Assembly: GCA_963513935.1 (NCBI GenBank)
Contig: OY740770.1
Span: 88,817,413-88,881,412, forward strand
Direction of reading: 5' to 3'
Source: Aphrophora alni
Taxonomy: Eukaryota > Arthropoda > Insecta > Hemiptera > Aphrophoridae
Length of the DNA: 64,000 nucleotides
Shown: positions 13,813 through 26,436 of the stretch, piece by piece
Layout: each line of letters begins with the position of its first letter
How positions within the stretch are numbered: position 1 is the stretch's first letter
Notes under the pieces: model-generated
Databases searched by the model: none
Seen by the model: only the letters and a program-made list of their open reading frames with translations
What the model was told of the DNA's origin: nothing
Position numbers and translations under genes: made by a program

Positions 13813-16500
13813 GTCACAAATTAAATTTAAAATAATATACATTTTAAAATATTCTACCCTTGTAAATGTTTAGTGGGTTTTTCTAAATTCATTTTAATTT
13901 CTACGTTCGTTTTAGTTCAAGAAACAAAACTCAATCTAATATTAAATGTTTTGGCTAAGATCAGATTTGACAAGGAAAACATTAATTAATTTTAACTTAA
14001 CATAACAAAATAAGAAGACGAAGAAGAAAAAGAAATTAGTAGTCTGTGTTCCTGTCAACAGAATCTTTTGTGATTTTACTTTTACTCTAAATATACATTT
14101 CAAAATTTCCACTACTGAACAAAGTTACGGTAAATTCATTTAAGCAACAGGGTGTAAGTTAATGTCCATAAGGAGTTATTGATATTAATTTTGGTCACTG
14201 AGCGTCGGAAAACACCCATATGCGTTGTAGTCTTTCAGTTTCCTCAATAAGTGAAAAACAAAATTCTTTGTGGTCACTACATAATCCCACAACATGTAAG
14301 AGCATTCGATTTCACTAGGTTAAGATAGACAATACTAATAATGCGTAGTGCTTTTATCCACGGAGCGTTGTAATGTCTATTCGTAAAGATCGAAGTAGGA
14401 CGTAGTTGAGCAAATCCGTTCACCCACGACGCATTGTGGGTATTTCATTTTAGACAATGACCGAATACAAATGTCGACGACCTGTTGTTATTTTGTTATT
14501 TTCATGTAGCATCGTGTCATAAAATTCTGTCATTATGATCTTGAATATAACATTCATAAAAACACGACGTTTCTAGTACATAAATCAACTCCCGTTATTT
14601 TATAGACTACAGATAACGTTTATGAAGAATAGAGCAAGAGTAAGAATATATTTAATTTTTAAAAGATATTATAGTTTTATGTTAAAGTATAATAATAATT
14701 ATATCTATATTTTAGGCACATCAAATGACAGTTTTCCCAAATTTTGTTTCATTTAGTTTTAAATGACAAGATAAATTTAAATTATAAACGTAGATTTTAA
14801 AGTCAATAAAACAAAGTTTGTTAAAAGTTGTTAATCAATTCTGTGCATTAAGATGGCAGTTTATAGCTATATGATAATAGTTTATGTGTCATGTTACATG
14901 CACATCAGTGAGGGTACATTGCACCCTATTATGTAAACTATATATCATCAGATGTAGTGGAAATTTAATGCTTGTTCTACCCTTACATGAACGTTAAGTA
15001 ACACTAAACTTTAAAATGTAGTTATAATGTTTATGTTAGGTCTTGTAATAACGGAAATACGTAATATTTGTTTATAAAAGCTTTGTTATTGTATATTTGT
15101 TCAGTAGTTTTTTTCCAGATAGTTAGTTATTAATGTTTTTATCATTTACAAAATAACTGTTTTAAAAAATAAAATTCTTTTTTCTTTCTAAATTACTTAA
15201 ACAAGCCTGTTTGTGTTTCTTTGAGACAGATTATCTCGAAAAACTTGTGTTTAATTAAGAAATATTTTGTATGGTAAATCTTGTCAGAATGATTTTAAAC
15301 TTCCTCTGGAGAAGACCTATTCTCTTTAACATAGCACCTTAAAGTCCACTAGTAAAAATATTTACTTAAAAATATATTCATTAATGTTATCCTGCTACTG
15401 TATCGAAATGCAGTACCATCCTAGTTAAAAGTATAGTTTTTAGCATTTCTATATTTTATTGGAAACAAACTTCATATTCTACTTCTCTGAATGAGTGTCA
15501 TCTCGTATATTAAGGTAATATATAAATGTTATAGGCAATATTTTGTAAGTAATTACCCTCAAAACTTAAGGAAAATCTTAATTGAGTTTTGGGATATTAG
15601 TATTGAAAGACAAAGTTAACGGATTTTAACGTTTACCCAGTCGAAACTTAAACTTAAATGTTAATATGATTTTATGTAAATATTGAATAGTAGTAGATAA
15701 CACATTATAAATGTAAATAAACAGTAATTGTAAACACAATACATCACCATTGAAACTTAGAACTCTGATTACACAAATAATGTGATTTGTTAGTCAACTG
15801 AATGAACTCAAGAAGTGACAGTTCTAAAAAATAAACAGCAGGTACAGAGAAGATCGGAAATCTTGTAAGAAACAAAACAGCCATCCTGATAACTATAACA
15901 TCAATTTAATTTTATGTATCTGCAGAAGTACAATATTATTATTATTATTTTTTAATTTGGTTTTGGTGTACTAATATTACCTTGTAGAGATATCTATAAA
16001 GATTAAGTTAAAGTGTAGATTTTAAAATAAAAGAAAAAAGTCAATGCTGTAAGTTGTACATAAAAAACCTTACAAAGCATTACCAGATTACAGCATTATA
16101 GGTATACTATTACCTGCACGTGTCCTAGTATAGAGAGATCATTATTAAAGGTAAATTACACCACATTATGTAAGATATGACAATGCATCGTGTGAAGGAA
16201 CTCGTGTAACAAGATTATTATCGTATTAAGGGTGTTATTATATAGTTTAGGTGTTGCTATAACAAAAAAAGGAAATTCTTTTTCTTTTTCATAGCTTGAG
16301 ATTATTGTAATATAATAAATTGGTTTATTTTCAGTTGTTTCACTAATACCACCTATTAAAAAATATAAAAATTATGAATTTCTCCTCAATAATCTAAACG
16401 ATTAAGTACATCTAGAAAAAAAGAAAAAAAAAGATGTAATAATTGAACTGAACTTATGCAACGGTCTATTTATGCCAGTTGTAAAATAAATTTGTATGAA

Positions 16501-16504
<4 letters not shown>

Positions 16505-16557
<53 letters not shown>
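16505..16557. repeat. (GT)n microsatellite, about 26 units
   Basis: A perfect GT dinucleotide run on the plus strand. It lies about 350 bp upstream of the LINE fragment at 16910. Confidence 0.95.
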
Positions 16558-16559
<2 letters not shown>

Positions 16560-16909
16560 AGTCCCAATCACTTGTAATAGGTTTACATTATTAGAAGTAA
16601 ATGTAAATGGTTCCGGTGAGCTTAAACTGACGTGTTAATTTGGTAAACCTATTGGTCTATGAGGGATCCTATGATATTGATAAGATGTATTATTTATCTT
16701 AAGTCGGTGCACCTGTTTGCCTATATATACGAATAGATTATAAATACACGTCCATTTATAGCAATAAAGGAAGATTTCCTAGCATTCGAAGCATAATCTA
16801 AGAAAGTTGGTTCAGAAAAAAATACTGAAAAAAAGTAAATAATTTGCCACAGGTATGAAATATGAATACTGCTTCGACCTCATCTGGCAGATTAACATAA
16901 AAGTGGTTC

Positions 16910-17400
16910 TTTCACAACTTGAGGTATCTGGGATCAACAGTGACAAATGATAAAGCGTAGGTGTAGAGATGCGCAATAGAATCCTAATAGTGAGTAGATG
17001 TTACAAAAGTTTAACAAAGCAAGTGAAAAATCGCGCATTTACGAATGACATTAGACAGCTATTCTATGTGACAATGTATTACAGATATACCGTTGCTTGA
17101 TTTTTTTTTAAATGAAAATATGTGCCATAGTAAGAGAACGGATTCTTCGAGGATTCGCCATAACTACGATTTAAATGGAAATTGGCTAGATTGCTTAAGA
17201 AAAACAATAACAAAATCTCTCGAATCCAGATGAAAGAAGGGTAATGGACCCGAAACTAATATTGGTCAAAAACGTAATTTCATTTGTCAAGGCGTCGAGA
17301 AACTGATTTGCAGAAATGTATCAAATAGCGTCAACTTTTGGAGGAGTCCAGGACTAAGAGACTAGCCAAAGCCACAGATCATGACGATGCTTTGGGGAAA
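16910..17400 (+). pseudogene. Non-LTR retrotransposon (LINE) reverse-transcriptase fragment
   Basis: The plus strand encodes decayed C-terminal reverse-transcriptase sequence. It starts FHNLRYLGSTVTNDKA, a good match to the F-x-YLGS-x-(I/V)-T-(N)-D motif of insect LINE polymerases. After a frameshift and several stops it continues with RNRILIVSRCYKSLTKQ, which corresponds to the conserved E-I-x-x-RI-x-x-A segment that follows YLGS. A further shift gives RIRHNYDLNGNWLDCL, matching the later WRIR-x-N-x-E-L block, and the remaining few hundred bases decay gradually. The 5' part of the element (endonuclease, fingers, palm) is absent. The motif order is known from the RTE/jockey-like insect LINEs. 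The exact clade is uncertain. Confidence 0.75.
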
Positions 17401-18800
17401 TATCAATCTTTCAGCTGCATACATACTTATAATTTTAAACATAGTGACTTTAAATTAGCAAAAAATCAAAACTAGGTCATTCTTGTAGTCTCATCGTTAC
17501 GACAATCTTCGACATTCTGTAATAAAAATACGTCAGATTTGAATAACGCAGTTCGCTCTCATTGTTAAGTTGTCCTGTACTTGTATTTTAATGTCATGTT
17601 ATGGAAATATGGAATCCCAGTAATAACACACAGTTCAAAAGTAAATGAAAATTTATTGTAAAAATAACACATAAGCGTGGAACAGGCTCTAATGTTAAGA
17701 TTCCATTCCTATTTAAATTTGAATTTATTATCTATCTTGATATGGATGAAATATTGCAAACTAATTGGACAATTTTAAACGAATTAAAAAGGATCTGTTC
17801 TATTAACCCAGCATAGGTTAAAAAGGGTCCTGAAAAAAAAATCAATCTTCATAATAAATTGTATTAATAGGACTATTATTTGCGTTATAATTTAAACCGA
17901 ACTAAACAATTGGATTACAACTTGAAAACAATTAACTAATTTTTAATCTAATGCTTTATAAAATAATAAAATGTTCTATAACGATTTTATTAAAATTATT
18001 GGATTGTGACAATAACAAGTTTCATTAAGACTCATTAAATATTTTCGTGTTAAAGGTAGAAGCAGCAATAGTGCCTGCTTTATATTACCTTTGAATAAAA
18101 TAAATGACTTTTCAAAACAAAAAACAAAAAAAAACTTTTCTAGTAAATTAAAGAACTAGATTAACAGCTTATTTGTTTATGATTCACAGTTATTTTTTAG
18201 GCTAATCATCTTCATTGCATTGGGTAGTACAGTACTTACAAATATAATTATAACGAACCAAAAAATGAAGTCAGTAATAAGAGTAAATATACGAGGTTAA
18301 TTAGTTGATTGCACACAGTAATAACTGCAATAATTTTAATTAAGAAGAACCAACTACAATACATTCGCAATCAAAACAGAATGTAATCAGTTTCCCTACT
18401 AATATATGTAATTGTATTCGCTCCGTAGTGTCTACACACAGTCATTCTTTCTGTCTCCTCGTGTGGCATAATTCGGTTTCATTTCAAGTAAGATAAAATA
18501 CATTTATAAAGATAAAATGATTTCATTATTTATCTGTATCTATTATCTAATTGACATCAAGACTAATAGAAGACAAAATTATAATGGCTGAACAATTAAC
18601 CCCAACATCTAGCTGTTTGGCTTATAATGAGTGCACAATTGATAATATCCAAGGTTTGTCAGTAACATTACGACATATTAAGCGTCTACCTGGTCTTCGT
18701 TCACCAGAAGGCACATAATAAATACAAAAACAGAAAACAAAATGTTGTCGGATTTCACGAAAAGTAAGACAATTCAAGCGTGTCCGAGTTTTTCGTGTGT
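17401..18800. other. No gene seen
   Basis: AT-rich sequence without a supported feature on either strand. Confidence 0.55.
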
Positions 18801-18936
18801 TTTTGTGAATTTTATTTATCTTTGAAGATCGTTAAATAAACGGTAAATTTCATGTGATTTTTGTGAATTTTATATATCTTTGAGTACCGTTAAATAAACC
18901 GTAAATTTCATGTTTTTTTTTTTTTTTTTTTTTTTT
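18801..18936. repeat. 58-bp tandem duplication followed by T24
   Basis: A unit beginning TTTTGTGAATTTTAT at 18801 is repeated at 18859 (period 58) with a few differences, for example GAAGATCG against GAGTACCG. Both copies end GTAAATTTCATGT. The second runs straight into T24 at 18913-18936. The arrangement resembles the terminal repeat region of a retroelement, but no coding part is visible beside it. Confidence 0.75.
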
Positions 18937-20065
18937 AGAAGACAATAAGAACAAGATATACGATGTGTTGAAAATAATGTAGTTGTAGCCTAAAAATACG
19001 ATTAATTAACGTGTTGATATGTATATAATTTTCCTATACTACATTCTACTGTTTTAAAATAAATCTTTTACTGAAATTTTTCAACACTCCCTAAATAAAT
19101 ATTATCAAAATTATATACGGTAATCGTGAATGTAGTAAAATGTCAATGCTTTAATTCTCCCATATCCTGATAGTAAGTATATGTTTAGTAGATAACAAAA
19201 TCAGAAAATACAAATGATAATAGATATAATTTGGTCACTTAATAAAGCAATATTTTTTCCTTTAATTATATTCTCAACTCAAAATTACGTACCCCTCTCC
19301 CAAATACGGTTTTAAATATCATGTTAAATACTTGTTACACCTTACCTTTCAGAAGACAAATTAGTTTGTTGGTTGGCATTCTTTTTTAAACGTAAAATCA
19401 GGAGTTATTAGATTCAACAGTTTCTTAAACGCTAAATATCTGAATTACGTTTAACAAAATGTTCTTGAAAAATAAGACTTCAAGAGTTAAACCGTATGAA
19501 AGGAGCATTTCTCTCTGTACATTTCAGAGCTCAGCCCGAGGGAATATAAACCTTGTTATAAAAGCAATTTAATTTCAGATGAGCTGCAACTTGAGTTAAC
19601 AATACTTTCAACAAAAATACTTTTGTCTGGCCTTATTCTTAACAATTTTTGAAATACAGATAAAACACTTTTTATACTGGTTAAACATGTCATCAATTCA
19701 TGATCTATACAATTTACATATAAAATGGGCGCAAAAGTTTAAGTTCTAGTAGTTTAATAATAATTTATAATTTTTTTGTTGCTGCTTGGAAAGAAGGAAG
19801 TTTCCATTTTGTGCAATTAATTTAAATTTCTGAAAGGATCATGAATTTTAATATTAGATTATTATATTTCAAACGGCCAGTTGCGTTCAATAATACTTAT
19901 CAATAACAAATGTAATTTAAAACCATTTTGATCGAGGTATCCAAGTCATTGATTTTAAGATAAGTTTATACTTACTCCGTCCGAACACAATTTTTTTTTT
20001 ATTTTTACGAGTTCCGTTTTTATTCTTCCTAGAAACGTGGTTTCTTCCTTGAAGTTAGTACAAGA

Positions 20066-20100
20066 TTGTCGATCCAACTTGGTTCCAAGTGGATCGTCAA
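20066..20100. other. Long stem-loop
   Basis: TTGTCGATCCAACTTGG pairs with CCAAGTGGATCGTCAA around a TT loop. The stem is about 16 bp with one bulged A and one mismatch. It stands immediately before a strongly T-rich block, so it may mark the end of a mobile element. No family is assigned. Confidence 0.6.
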
Positions 20101-20940
20101 AATTTAGGTTTTACACGATAGCCAACTTTTACATAATTTGTGTTTTCTTTTTCCTTTTATTTATTTTGGTTTTTCGACTTATTGCTTTTATGAACTCTTT
20201 ATGGCTTCTCTAAGTACTCCGATTCTGTTTCTTTTGTTTTTTATTAATTTTCCCTTCTATTTTAGTTTATTTAATTGTTTAGATTTTACTGTATTATGCT
20301 TGGTCATTGGCAAGCCTTCGCCCACTCCGTCCAGGACGCTCAATCCCGCTCTGCCGTTCAATTCCTGCTAGAACCTGAAATCTGACTTTTTACTTTCGAT
20401 TTCGTCAACTCGTCATAACTCACGTTCGCTTCGGTTGATCATCTTTTGAATTGGTTAATTTTGAAGCCCCTTTCTCCCTGGTTCTGTTCAAACTTTGTTC
20501 AAACCTGTGCGACCTTTCTTTCCTGAGTTATGGTGATTTAAAATGTGAAATTTCCAAATTTATTTTCCTTAATTTTGAAAAAATAAAATTTTATTTTGGA
20601 TTCTCGATCCTCCTATTCCAAAAGTTTCAAACCGTTCCCCTCTTCTTCCTGGCTTCTTTAGTTCCCGAGTTATGACACTTTCTTCCTATTTGGTACTTTT
20701 CCTTTTTATTTTATTATGTTTAATTATTTATTATTTTTGTTTAGTTATTATTATTTATTGGTCTGTTGACCAGGTTACTTTATATTTTTTTATGATAAAT
20801 TTTGATTTACGAAAGTTTTTCGTTTTATTCCTCTTGCTTCCTTCTATAACTTTTTGATTATTTATTTTACAGTTTTGGTTTATTTTTATTTTTATTTGTT
20901 CTATTTTATTTACTCTACAAAATGAGATTAGTCTTATATC
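20101..20940. repeat. Strand-asymmetric T-rich block, unknown
   Basis: The plus strand is markedly T+C rich for about 840 bases and so encodes only hydrophobic chance frames (61-77 codons) on this strand. The minus strand is A+G rich, as in many retroelement coding strands, but I could not follow a reading frame. GAGTTATG occurs at about 20525 and 20664 after similar CTTTC/TTCC context, hinting at a degenerate repeat of roughly 137 bp. It begins just after a long stem-loop. Confidence 0.4.
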
Positions 20941-21408
20941 TAAATTCGAATTAAAAAAAAATTAACATGTACTCTTATGGAACTTTAAGTTGTGACCTGA
21001 AAACTCAGACATTCCTATCCGTACAAGCTTGCGTTGCTGCTTGCCTAGGCTAGTTACAATATATTTCCCTATATTGAAACTAATTAGTTCTCTTATTACT
21101 ACTACTTAAAAATTATTTTGGTTTATTTTTTGGAATTTTGAATTATTTCAAAATTCTTCCTTGAGATAGGTTTTTTGGACCGTCTGAGTGTGTGTGATAT
21201 AATTTTTTTTAATGAACCGTCACGTTTTCATTCTGTTTTCTTTAAAATGAGCGGAAACAAAAAAGTATATTGACCAAGTAAAATAAACAAATTAACTTTC
21301 CTGATATAATGTATACGTCTTAAAATAATGTTACAGGATGAGAATGCAAAAACAAACTAATCTGTTGAGCCACCAACAGTAGTAAGTTGATAATGTTTAT
21401 TAATATAA

Positions 21409-21752
21409 ACAGGTAATTCAATTCTAAAGAATGAATAATAACTTCATATTTGAAATTATTAATTTTTTAAATGATGTGTAAAATGAAGTCTTTATGTAAA
21501 TTAGATTTCCTTAGTGCAAATATTTGTAAAGTCATGTCTAGGCTATTTAATGTATGAGAATTTAAAACTAAATAAGGTTAATTAAACGCTTGAGAAGGTT
21601 TAACTGTATATATATATATATATATTAGCCTTGAGAAAAAATATATTGCGTAAATATTCATTTCACACATCATTATTAAAAATGAATTAATTTGCATTCA
21701 TGAAGTTATTATTCATTCTTTAGAAAAAATCAAATTCAATAACTGAATTATT
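21409..21752. mobile_element. Degenerate inverted-repeat element
   Basis: Sequence at about 21409-21502 (with CTAAAGAATGAATAATAACT and ATGATGTGTAAAATGAA) recurs inverted at about 21640-21752 (GTTATTATTCATTCTTTAG and TTCATTTCACACATCAT). The arms are roughly 90-110 bp at moderate identity, around a loop that holds a (TA)n tract at 21606-21625. This is the form of an old foldback or MITE-type element. No target duplication was identified. Confidence 0.55.
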
Positions 21753-21777
21753 GAAGTTAGATAAGAATAAAAAAATC

Positions 21778-22000
21778 GAACACAAGATCTCACACAATAT
21801 TATGTTTATTCAATAAAACACGTTTCAAAGACAAGTCGCCATCTTCAATGATACATGAGCTGCAATAACAAAACTATAACTCATTTACTAAAACGTAGTT
21901 ATAGTTTTGTTATTGTATCTCATGTATCACTGAGGATGGCGACATTGTCGTTGAAACGCGGTTGTTTAAATAAACGTAATTTTTGTGAGATCTTGTGTTC
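21778..22000. mobile_element. Foldback / MITE element with 104-bp inverted arms
   Basis: Left arm 21778-21881 and right arm 21897-22000 are inverted copies with few mismatches, separated by a 15-base loop (21882-21896). The ends read GAACACAAGATCTCACA and, inverted, TGTGAGATCTTGTGTTC. Inside each arm is a conserved box with GGCGAC and GAAACG about ten bases apart. With no coding capacity, and arms of equal length, this is a non-autonomous hairpin element. A target-site duplication is not clear: both flanks are A/T homopolymeric. It lies 26 bp from another inverted-repeat element. Confidence 0.85.
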
Positions 22001-25000
22001 AAGTTTTTCTTTATAATAAATAAATAATAATAAATAATATTTCTTTACTATAATATATTATAAAATAATATATTCTTTCAAGTTATTTTATTTATTTTTT
22101 TTTGAAAAACTTCTTAAATTTTAATTAACTTTCTAAATGAAACAGAATTACCTCTTGGCTCTACTCAATTCAAGCTAATTGGTTAATTTGGAATATGGAT
22201 GGTTATTAAAAATAAATAAATAAAGACTAAATTCAGTTTCTTACTTTCTAGGTTCAAACATTAATAAATAATAGGATATGATGTTGTATTAACATAATAA
22301 CATTAATTTTATTAGACTTTATCATACAATATTAATTCATAATTTGTTAAGATTTAATTCTCTTTTAGAGTTCATGAAATTTGTAATAAAGTTTATAATA
22401 TTATAGGCCTCTAGGCTTAGCTCAATTTAACAGAACACTTAGACTCAAATACTACAATATTAATTAGGCTAGATCTCGGGGTAGGCACTCGGCTGGCATG
22501 GTTGTGTTATACAACTATAACGCATAAATAAATTGAAAATTGAAATGATTAAAATTCTAAAAAAAAATTAATTAAAGTTCACAAGAAATGTTGAATTGAT
22601 AATTTTGAAGTAATACAGGCCTTTGAATTTGGTAAATGTTTAGAATAGTTAATTAACAGAGCATACCATGCTCTGTACAGTTCACACTGACTCTAATCAC
22701 TAATTTAGACACAAATATTATAAAAAAAAACTTTGGATGTTAATTTGGCTTCTGTACTGTCTGGTATCCACACAATGTTACTATACGATTTCTTTTAAAA
22801 CATGGCGCCTCGTTGTGTTGCGGAGCGATATTTTTCTATCTTAAGTGAGATCGTTTGTTGAAACTGTTGGGGTTCTTCCGCGGCACCATATAGTACCGTT
22901 TTTTTCTTCTTTTCTTGGCCATTGGCAATTTGGGGTTGTAATAATCATTTCTTGTATTCGTATTTGTTTTGTATCAATTTGTTTATTAATTACACATTAT
23001 TTAACTAATTTAAGGGTGATTTAGACCGCGTACATACATATCAGCTGATCTATCTTAATACAAGGTTGACTAAATGACTACATCAGTAACTTATTTCTTC
23101 TTCCTCAATATTTTACAATGTTTGCAATTAAAACTAACAGATGTTTTTGCATACAAATAATTTATAAGTAGTGGTATCTTAGAGTAATTTACAGTCTGAT
23201 CGTTCTATTTAGTACTTCGAAATATATTTTGGAGAATGGCCGTAGGCCGTTTTCGTGTTTAACATTGCAAACTCACTGTTCCTTATAAGTAGTGATTTGC
23301 TTGTAAATAAAGTTTGGGATCTTATGAAATGATTTTAAATAAAGATATGTGATGTTATGGTTGTGTAGTGGTGTGGTTAATTTGTGTGTCAGCGTCTTAA
23401 TTTCGAATGTTTACAATTTAGAGATAGGCCTATCTTACGTCTGCTTTAGGAATGATTTGTTTTGCAATTGAATGAATATGGGTGGTTTATTAATAATAGG
23501 TTGTATATAAATATCTGCTATTAATACTTATGAATGTAGATCGTTGTATTCTATGCTTAATTATCCAAATCGTATATTTTTCATTTGACTTAGGTTATGT
23601 TGTTATTGGTTAATTTAGGCTAACTATCCTAACCTGTTGCATAAGTTATTGATGTGATTTGTGCTGTTATATCTTTTTTGTTAAATATTATCTCATAAGT
23701 CAAGCTCAATATTTATTTATATTATCAAGTTAACTACTGTTAGTGGCTTAACAGATTTGATATACGTTTAACCAAATGAAGACAATATCATACTGTTATT
23801 TTGTAATTGATAAAAAAAGTAGTTTTATTACATAAATTTCTAAATTAGTTTAAAGTGTTTATAAAAAATAACACTAAATCCCCCTAAAATATGTTAAATG
23901 TTAAAGTCAGAATTCTGTAAATGTTGTATAATGATAGGAATTTATAATTTGATTACTTTAAGCCCAGATTTTAATTAAAACATTTCAATTTCTATTTTAA
24001 TATTTCTAAAAAACTAATTTGATTGATGTGCAGATATCTGAACGTTACAGTTGGAAATTTTAAAATTTTACATTGACATGTGTGACGCAATAAAGCATAA
24101 CGCAACATACATAATTGGTAGAGTTTAAGGGTATTCCTTCTCTTATTCTTTTATAATTAAATAAATATAAAAACAAATATTTATTTTATTTTATACATTT
24201 AGAAGCAAAAATACAATGCCGACAATTATTTGAATTTATAAGAAGCAAGAAAATCTCACTGTTGTATAAACGTTGCTATATAAACAAATAAATGTACAAA
24301 GAACTTGATTAAACAAAGGGTAACGGAGCAAAGACCCGGAAATAATACATTTAGCCTTCATCAAGTTTACATGTTGGAGTTTAAAAATGGAACCTCACTA
24401 AAGTAATTACAAAAATGATAGCACGTGACTATCCTTTGTAATTCTATTACCTATTTTTAAAAATAGCTTCCTGTCTGCATTAAATTAAGTTAAATCAAAA
24501 TATACATGACGGAGAAAAACAAACAGAAGGGCGTTGGGAAATTTTAAATCCTAACACACTTATTTTACCTACCTTGAATTCGTTTTAATGAATGCAAATG
24601 TATGAACAAACAAAACACTTATGAACGAACGATGGAAGTTTACTTATTATTGTTAATTATTAAACTGACATATTGCCTGAATATATACTTCCTTATAAAA
24701 CAGAATAATTACCTAGACCAAATATATTTCCGTTTTCAGGTTGATGTGTAAAATTAATAGTAACTATTAAAATACGTTTCAGTGCAAAGTAATAACTTGT
24801 GACTCCACGAATCCAAAATTTTAAACCGCTTCTTTGTTTTGTAATGGGAGAGATTTGAGGTTTTAATTGGGAAATTAATTAAACAAAATAATTTGAGGAA
24901 TTTTTAAACTTTGTACTTCAGATTTTCATTAGATTAGGATGAAGATATACAAAATATTTTAAAACAGTATTAATTTTTTTAATTTAAATGTGTTGCAATC

Positions 25001-26436
25001 CTACGTTTTCTGGTTTTATATTATACCTTTATATAAATTTGTCATTGGTAATACCCAATCTAATTACAATTTTTTATCTAATTACAATTACGATATGTTT
25101 TATAACAAATAAAGACAAATATTGTAATATACCTAATTTAACATCTTTCTTAAGTTTAATATATTTATATACTTATAACATAAAATATCCTTTCTATAAA
25201 GGTTTGTGCAACCAAAGAATTCTTTAGCTTGTGCTATTTTAATATGTAAACTAGGTTGGGGTGGATGTGGTAGGAAACGCTCTAAGGTTTGAAATATTAG
25301 TGTAATAATTTTTAAAATTTCAAAAACTGTGTTGTGAGAATATTTATTTATTATTAGGATATCCAATATTCAACATTAACTCCTTTGTGTACTTTTCAAT
25401 TTTTTTTACACAATGATGTTAAAATGAAATTCATAAGCTCTAATGTATATTAATAAGTATATTAAGTGTAAATGCAGTCGGTAATTTGTGAAATTCCATA
25501 TTAAGGTAAATAATAACCCACATGTAAAATTTCACAAATCAATAGATAATGAAAATTTCATAACAACATTCAACTAGATACAAAATCAGTACTTAGAATA
25601 AAATAAGCTATCAACAGATTTTTGAAAATGTACGACAAACTGGAAATAATATTTTCAATAAGTAAAATTTCATTATAAAAAAATGTTATGCTACTTCCGT
25701 CTTAAATACAATTATCACTTTAGAATATTATTTTCTCTTAATAAAGAAAATATTGATTTCAACGGGAAGTTATTATCCCTAAATATAGACATCAATACAC
25801 AATCAAGATGATAGAAGTCTTGAAACAAATAAATTTATTATAGAACCTTGTTATTTAGAATAAACAGAAATTAGATTAGGTAATTTCGTCAAAATAAAAT
25901 CGGGATAAAATATCAGAATAAAATTATGGGAAAATGAAAAAAGTCCATAAAGCCGATTAGAATATCATCCACGATGAGAAAGATTAGTATTTTTAATAGA
26001 GGAACAATATTTGAAAAGGTTTGGCCTACACGGATATAAAAATCCATTTTTGTTACTACCCCAGACAAAAACATCTTAAAAATTGAATTAAAACGCGTTA
26101 TTTTCTGTCATATAAGTAATAAGTTGGAAGTAACACTAAGGGTGATTGATATCTTTTGGGATTGAGGAATTGGTTGACTAGCTTGGATATGTTTTGATTA
26201 ATTGTGGATAGTCAAGTTTTATTTTGGTATTATGATCTCAAGTTTAAAATTATGTTATACCAAATAACGTTTTTTACTTTAGTAACAATGTGAAAATAGG
26301 TGGAAGTGAAATTATTAACCGGAACTGCCAAGACATGATACGTTGACTTTTAACAGGCTCAAGAATGCTATGTTCCTGTTACGTAATTTGTAACTGTACA
26401 ATAAATGATACAATCCTTAAAAAAACAACTATTTTT
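22001..26436. other. No gene seen; one GC-richer patch
   Basis: AT-rich sequence with no supported coding region. At about 22797-22905 there is a local GC- and CpG-richer patch (with GGCGCCTCG, GTTGCGGAGCG and CTTCCGCGG) that could be a relic promoter or a transposon end. Nothing downstream confirms a transcript. The second copy of the 13.76-kb dispersed repeat is at 24342-24400. Confidence 0.45.
24342..24400. repeat. Dispersed repeat copy 2, matches 13755-13812
   Basis: It shares AATACA, CATCAAGT, a TACA-GTTGG box and a TTTAAAA/TCAC ending with copy 1. The hairpin stem that is perfect in copy 1 is broken here. Confidence 0.4.

Larger units (their letters stand above)
9048..16504. other. Gene-free AT-rich DNA with microsatellites
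   Basis: No gene, RNA or recognisable transposon fragment is supported. It holds an (AT)n microsatellite, one perfect hairpin near 13.77 kb and A/T homopolymers. A somewhat GC-richer patch at 14160-14520 contains a short hairpin (ACCCAC...GTGGGT) but no sustained reading frame. Confidence 0.55.

Noticed and set aside
16456..16638. 60-codon frame with a CVCVCV stretch
   Set aside because: It is a translation of the (GT)n microsatellite.
20138..20857. Three successive plus-strand hydrophobic frames that could suggest a membrane protein
   Set aside because: F and L dominate because the plus strand is T-rich; there is no start context, conserved motif or continuity between the frames.
22797..22905. 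CpG-richer patch as a gene promoter
   Set aside because: No downstream exon, splice signal context or transcript evidence can be seen, so it was noted only in the description.
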